From Bryobacterales bacterium (GTDB lineage Bacteria > Acidobacteriota > Terriglobia > Bryobacterales > Bryobacteraceae), in contig JADJWL010000003.1 of NCBI GenBank assembly GCA_016716385.1, positions 124,001 through 188,000 of the forward strand: a DNA stretch of 64,000 bases, given 5' to 3'. Position numbers and translations under genes: made by a program. The notes under the pieces were generated by a model. That model saw only the letters and a program-made list of their open reading frames with translations. It ran no database searches and was not told the DNA's origin. This document shows positions 60,187 to 64,000 of this stretch, in pieces (position 1 is the first letter of the stretch; each line of letters starts with the position of its first letter).

Positions 60187-60851
60187 AAAGCGGTCTCCAA
60201 AACAGATTCTAGGATTTCCATGTCGCGCCCGAATACTTCTCCGAAACGCGCCGTGAGTTTCTGGTGCACGTCCTCGAACGGTGCGGGCACACCCAGAGCG
60301 GCCATCGAGGTGACCGGCTGCGTGAGCCCGCACGGGACGATATAGCGGAAGTAGTTGAGATCGGTGGTCACGTTCAACGCAAAACCATGCGAGCTGACCC
60401 AGCGGCTGAGATGCACGCCGATGGCGCCGATCTTCGCGCCGCCGACCCACACGCCGGTCCAGCCCGGAGCGCGGCCGGCGCGGATGCCGAAGTCAGCCAG
60501 CGCATCGATCATGACCTGTTCGATCGCCCGCAAATACGCGCCGACGTCGCGCTTCCACTCGCGCAGGTCAACGATCGGATAGCCGACCACCTGGCCCGGT
60601 CCGTGATAAGTGATGTCGCCGCCGCGGTCGGTCTCGACGAACGCGATGCCCGCCGCGCACAGGGCTGCCTGGCTCGCCAGCAGGTTCTCCATGTGGCCAT
60701 TGCGTCCGAGTGTGATCGTGTGCGGATGTTCCACGAGCAGGAACTGGTCCCCGATCGCGCCGCTCTTGCGCTGCGCCACGAGGCGCTGCTGCAGCGCGAA
60801 CGCCTCCTGGTATCCGATGCGTCCCAGTTCGCGGACCTGGCAACTACGCAT
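60183..60851 (-). CDS. lipB: Octanoyl-ACP:protein N-octanoyltransferase (LipB)
   Basis: This 222-residue protein has the LipB pattern: LLVEHPHTITLGRNG, RGGDITYHGPGQVVGYPIVD, the lysine of GGAKIGAIGVHLSRWVSSHG and the catalytic cysteine in IVPCGLTQPVTSM. It attaches octanoate to lipoyl domains before LipA adds sulfur. It overlaps lpd by 8 bases at its start and E2 by 4 at its end. It is full length and should act on the adjacent E2. Confidence 0.94.
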   Translation of the reverse strand: MRSCQVRELGRIGYQEAFALQQRLVAQRKSGAIGDQFLLVEHPHTITLGRNGHMENLLASQAALCAAGIAFVETDRGGDITYHGPGQVVGYPIVDLREWKRDVGAYLRAIEQVMIDALADFGIRAGRAPGWTGVWVGGAKIGAIGVHLSRWVSSHGFALNVTTDLNYFRYIVPCGLTQPVTSMAALGVPAPFEDVHQKLTARFGEVFGRDMEILESVLETAL

Positions 60852-62241
60852 TGATCGCCATGCCGTAAACGGCGTTGAACGCCTCCCCGACGGCTTCGTA
60901 CAGCGTGGGGTGCGCGTGGATCGTCGACATCAGCGTCTCGACCGTGGCCTCGGCTTCCATCGCCGCGACCGCTTCCGCGATCAGTTCGTAGCCATGCGGC
61001 CCGATGATGTGTACACCGAGGATCTCGCCGTAGGTCTCGTCCGCCACCACCTTGACGAACCCGTTGTGCATGCCCAGGATGCTAGCCTTGCTGTTGCCCG
61101 CGAACGGGAACTTGCCCACCTTCACCCTGTGCCCCGCGGCGCGCGCCTGCGCTTCGGTCAACCCGACGCTGCCAATGCCCGGTTCGGTGTAGGTGGCGCC
61201 GGGAATCCGGTTGCGGTTGATGGGATGCGCCGGCTTGCCGGCAATGTGCGCCGCCGCGACCATGCCCTCCATCGAGGCGACGTGCGCCAACTGCGGCGTC
61301 CCGGCCACCACATCGCCGATCGCGTACACGCCCGGCTCGGCCGTGCGCTGGTATTGATCCACCTTGATGAACCCGCGGTCGGTCTCGACCTTTGTGTTGT
61401 CCAGCCCAATCCTGTCCGTGTTCGGCTTGCGTCCCACGGCCACCAGCAACTTCTCCACTTCGAAGGTCTCTTCTTTGCCGTTGGCGAGCGTGGCCTTGAA
61501 CTTGACGGACTTCTCCAGCTTCTCGATCTTTTCGACCTTGGCGCCGGTCTCACAGCGGATGCCGATCTTCTTGAAGTGGCGCTCCAGTTCCTTCGACACA
61601 TCCTCGTCTTCCACCGGAACGAGGCGGGGGAGCATCTCGAGCACCGTCACTTCCGTGCCAAAGCGGCGGAAGATCGATGCGAATTCCACCCCGACTGCGC
61701 CCGCGCCGATCACGGCCAGCGTCTTGGGCACGGTCGTCAGGTTGAGAATTTCGATGTTCGTCAGGATCAGTTCGGGGTCCGGCTCAAGACCGGGGAGCAT
61801 GCGCGCTTCGGATCCGGTCGCGATCACGATGTTCCTGGCTTCGATGGTCTTGGCGCCGTTCTTCGCGCCTTCCACCTCGATCCTGCCGCCGCCCAGGAGT
61901 TTGCCGAAGCCCTTGACGACGGTGACCTTGTTCTTCTTCATGAGGCCTTCGACGCCCTTGGCGTGCTTGGCCACAATCGTATTCTTCCGGTCGACCGCCT
62001 TCGGGTAGTTCAGCCTGGGATTCTCACACTCGATCCCCTCTTCCTCCCGGTGCACGAAGCGGTCCCAGATCTCCGCAGTGTGGAGGAGGGCTTTGGTGGG
62101 AACGCAACCAACGTGCAGACAGCATCCGCCCAGTTTGGGGTCTTTTTCGATGAGGACCGTGTTCAATCCGTACTGCGCGGCGCGCACGGCCATTGAGTAG
62201 CCCCCCGGGCCACTTCCAAGAATCGCGACGTCGTATGCCAT
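60844..62241 (-). CDS. lpdA: Dihydrolipoyl dehydrogenase
   Basis: This 465-residue flavoprotein begins with an FAD-binding GSGPGGYSMAVRAAQ. The redox-active C41-x4-C46 (GGCCLHVGCVPTKA) follows, then an NAD-binding GAGAVGVEFASIFRRFG, VYAIGDVVAGTPQLAH, and the C-terminal His-Glu pair in HAHPTLYEAVGEAF. It reoxidises dihydrolipoamide on E2. It is the first gene of the lpd-lipB-E2 operon on the minus strand. Confidence 0.94.
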   Translation of the reverse strand: MAYDVAILGSGPGGYSMAVRAAQYGLNTVLIEKDPKLGGCCLHVGCVPTKALLHTAEIWDRFVHREEEGIECENPRLNYPKAVDRKNTIVAKHAKGVEGLMKKNKVTVVKGFGKLLGGGRIEVEGAKNGAKTIEARNIVIATGSEARMLPGLEPDPELILTNIEILNLTTVPKTLAVIGAGAVGVEFASIFRRFGTEVTVLEMLPRLVPVEDEDVSKELERHFKKIGIRCETGAKVEKIEKLEKSVKFKATLANGKEETFEVEKLLVAVGRKPNTDRIGLDNTKVETDRGFIKVDQYQRTAEPGVYAIGDVVAGTPQLAHVASMEGMVAAAHIAGKPAHPINRNRIPGATYTEPGIGSVGLTEAQARAAGHRVKVGKFPFAGNSKASILGMHNGFVKVVADETYGEILGVHIIGPHGYELIAEAVAAMEAEATVETLMSTIHAHPTLYEAVGEAFNAVYGMAINA

Positions 62242-62299
62242 GAATCCTTCAGTTTAGCAAACCGTTCTCTCCGAACCCATGGTAGAGTGGAGCAAAATC

Positions 62300-62707
62300 A
62301 TGAGCCTGGCCCTGCCGGCGCTCGCGCTGCTCGCTGTGGCGGCGTTCGGAGCGGCCCCGGAGTCCAAACCGGGGGCCAGTGTCGTTGGACCCACCAAACC
62401 CGCGGCTGCCGTGCCGCGCGCCGATGCGGAACTGGAGAAACTGATCCGGGAGAAGTTCGCCGCATCGAAGATTTCGAAGAACAACTTTCAAGTGCGTGTG
62501 CAGGGGGGAGTCGCGACCCTGACCGGAGCCACGGACGTACTCCAGCACAAGGGAACCGCGACACGACTGGCGCGCAACGCGGGGGCGAAGCGCGTCGACA
62601 ATCGGATCGAAGTGAGCCAGGAGGCGCGCGACCGGGCGTCGGAGCGGCTTCGCAGCGGGCGCCGCCGCGCCCAGGTGAAGCGGAGCGAGGAGCCGGATCG
62701 GAAGTAG
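62300..62707 (+). CDS. Secreted BON-domain protein
   Basis: This 135-residue protein has a signal peptide (residues 1-18, LALPALALLAVAAFGAAP). One BON domain follows (ELEKLIREKFAASKISKNNF, VRVQGGVATLTGATDVLQHK, GAKRVDNRIEV). The C-terminus is Arg-rich (RRRAQVKRSEEP). BON domains bind membranes or phospholipids, and such proteins protect the envelope under osmotic stress. I start at the ATG at 62300 because it precedes the hydrophobic stretch directly. It diverges from lpdA. Confidence 0.85.
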   Translation: MSLALPALALLAVAAFGAAPESKPGASVVGPTKPAAAVPRADAELEKLIREKFAASKISKNNFQVRVQGGVATLTGATDVLQHKGTATRLARNAGAKRVDNRIEVSQEARDRASERLRSGRRRAQVKRSEEPDRK

Positions 62708-62754
62708 GGCTGCGCGATGGCGGAGGGCGCTTCCCGCATGAGACCATTCTTTCG

Positions 62755-62959
62755 ATGGCGAATCTGCTGAAGCCCCGGCCGGGCGATCCTGCCGAACCCG
62801 CGATGGCATTGTGGGACGGTCTGTCAGAGAGCGATCGGGAGCCTGGCCTGCCCTTGACTTACCAACTGCGCGAAGAGTTGGATCGCCGCTGGGCGGACAC
62901 ATCGCAAACCCTCTTCGGCGACCCCCTGGGAAGAGGTCCGCGCAAGGCTTCAAATTTGA
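62755..62959 (+). pseudogene. Addiction-module antitoxin, frameshifted
   Basis: The frame from the ATG at 62755 reads PAEPAMALWDGLSESDREPG and LTYQLREELDRRWAD, typical of the small PF09720-like antitoxin family. Then a one-base insertion near 62896-62900 breaks it. The next frame continues with HRKPSSATPWEEVRARLQI and stops at 62957-62959, just before the toxin start. A clean copy would have about 67 residues. Confidence 0.65.
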
Positions 62960-62960
62960 G

Positions 62961-63191
62961 ATGGAGCCCAGGCAAGTCTTATTCAGGCCGCAGGCTCGAG
63001 ATGACGCAGCCGAAGTGTACGCATGGTGCGAAGCGCGCCGCCAGGGCCTTGGGGGAGAGTGCGGTCAGGCGCTCGGTGCGGCGGTGGTTCGGATTGCAGA
63101 GAACCCGTTTGCGTCCCACCGAGTCCACGGTGAGGTGCGCAGGGCGATCCTGTCAAGATTCCCGTATGCCCACTGGAAATCGCGTTCCTGA
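62961..63191 (+). pseudogene. ParE/RelE-type toxin, C-terminally damaged
   Basis: The 76-residue frame starts with EPRQVLFRPQARDDAAEVYAWCEARRQG and continues GQALGAAVVRIAENPFAS, RRAILSRFPYA, as in ParE-family toxins. After FPYA the usual beta hairpin and GxR-type C-terminus (about 20 residues) are absent, replaced by HWKSRS and a stop. ParE toxins poison gyrase or mRNA, but this one is probably inactive. It is the second half of a decayed pair. Confidence 0.6.
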
Positions 63192-63218
63192 CCGGACAGC
63201 GGCCGGCGAAGCGCGAGC

Positions 63219-63968
63219 CTAATTGTCCCGGAACCAGCGATGCGCCTGCGCGGGGTAATCCGTGACGAAGCCGTGCGCGCCGGCTTCGCGAAGGGCGCGC
63301 CAACCTTGAAGATCGTTCTCCAGGAAAACGATGAACAGGATCTTCCCCGCCCTCTGCGCCTCGTCAACCTCCGCCTTTGACGGGATCCGGCGCAGCCGCA
63401 GCCCCGCGACGCGGGAATCCGCCATTCCCCTCCGCCAGTCCTGAGCGTCTTCGACTTTCACGACGATCCGCGCGCCCGGAGCGTGCTGTGCCCACAGGCC
63501 CGCCTGCCTCAGTTCGACTGGAAAGACGAAGCTCCGCGCCGCCATGCCGGTGCGCTGGAGCGAGCCCTGGATCGCGCGGGCGAGCGCGGGAGTTTCGAAC
63601 TTGACGTTGATCGCCACCTCGCAGGCCGAACACTCCCGCAGCAGCAGCAGCGATTCATCGAGCGACGGCAACCGCTCCCCGCGGCCGGCGTCGAGGCGGC
63701 GCAGCGCATCGTACTGCATCTCCGCCACCTTGCCGGCGCCGTTCGTCGTACGGTCGACCGTCGTATCGTGCAAAACGATGAGCTTGCCGTCTCCGGTGAG
63801 GTGGACGTCGAGTTCCACGCTGATGCCTTCGGCGAACGCAGCGCGAAACGCGGCGAGCGTATTCTCCGGAGCTACGTCCTTGTGCCCGCGGTGCGCGAAG
63901 ACAAGGGGACCGGCAGAATAGGCCGACAGAGCCAGAGTCAGGAAGCATCCGAGAGTTCTCGCCGTCAT
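63219..63968 (-). CDS. Glycerophosphodiester phosphodiesterase, exported
   Basis: This 249-residue protein has a signal peptide (residues 1-18). The GDPD motif follows: LVFAHRGHKDVAPENTLAAF with the catalytic His, then SVELDVHLTGDGKLIVLHDT (E-L-D and HD metal ligands), and a C-terminal HGFVTDYPAQAHRW. It cleaves glycerophosphodiesters to sn-glycerol 3-phosphate and an alcohol. All key residues are present and the start near 63968 is supported by the leader. It ends 28 bases past the toxin remnant. Confidence 0.92.
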   Translation of the reverse strand: MTARTLGCFLTLALSAYSAGPLVFAHRGHKDVAPENTLAAFRAAFAEGISVELDVHLTGDGKLIVLHDTTVDRTTNGAGKVAEMQYDALRRLDAGRGERLPSLDESLLLLRECSACEVAINVKFETPALARAIQGSLQRTGMAARSFVFPVELRQAGLWAQHAPGARIVVKVEDAQDWRRGMADSRVAGLRLRRIPSKAEVDEAQRAGKILFIVFLENDLQGWRALREAGAHGFVTDYPAQAHRWFRDN

Positions 63969-64000
63969 GGTTTCTCCACAAGTCTACGCGAGCGGAAGGC

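Overview
The window looks like a high-GC chromosomal segment from an acidobacterium close to Bryobacterales/Solibacter. This is an inference from gene content: a large CxxCH protein of the DUF1587/1592/1588/1585 type followed by a DUF1552 protein and an ankyrin protein, Tat-exported enolase-superfamily enzymes, a secreted DinB-like protein, an Acidobacteria-type 'ATEKQIAANRRNAQ' repeat-family protein, and a large MoxR/DUF58/BatA operon. No rRNA or ribosomal protein gene is present to confirm the taxon.

Layout. 1-1.8 kb is accessory debris: a frameshifted HigB-like toxin, a small conserved protein, and an HTH/PIN toxin-antitoxin pair whose toxin is cut off. 1.85-8.2 kb is a tight operon of an enolase-superfamily dehydratase, a multi-CxxCH protein, a DUF1552 protein and an ankyrin protein with a homopolymer frameshift. 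8.2-11.4 kb holds VapBC, a DinB-like protein, a class A beta-lactamase-like hydrolase and a PAP2 phosphatase. 11.4-29.7 kb is a mosaic accessory region. It has VapBC between 270-bp direct repeats, a repeat-family pseudogene, a Mg2+/mechanosensitive operon, IS110 and IS3 remnants, and a tRNA-Gly-like locus whose 3' end is duplicated 4.4 kb away. Inside that interval a foreign-looking AraC/aldehyde dehydrogenase cassette is bounded by perfect 44-bp inverted repeats. The region ends with an MFS/methyltransferase/LysR unit, an AbiE module between 66-bp direct repeats, and an intact IS630 element.

29.7-41 kb returns to host-like genes: a second enolase-superfamily enzyme, a ThuA-like protein, a formiminotransferase fused by overlap to an imidazolonepropionase homologue without metal ligands, a pseudouridine synthase, a MacA/MacB-type export set with two permeases and no ATPase, a TIM-barrel isomerase and a sulfatase. 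41-54.9 kb is one long co-directional operon: DUF4159, a VWA membrane protein, a caspase-like protein lacking its cysteine, a TPR/HEXXH metallopeptidase, MoxR, DUF58, BatA and a 1,252-residue glutamine-rich membrane protein. 54.9-57.7 kb carries a siroheme sulfite/nitrite reductase under a palindromic operator, with a translationally coupled unknown gene. 57.7-64 kb has aldose epimerase, the lpd-lipB-E2 set on the opposite strand, a BON protein, a degraded ParDE-like pair and a glycerophosphodiester phosphodiesterase.

How the genes work together. Several clusters point to breakdown of sugars, sulfated or complex carbohydrates outside the cytoplasm (enolase-superfamily, ThuA-like, sulfatase and isomerase genes). 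The 41-55 kb operon probably couples an AAA+ chaperone to VWA proteins at the membrane. Seven toxin-antitoxin-type loci, at least three of them damaged, mark the accessory parts as recombination-prone.
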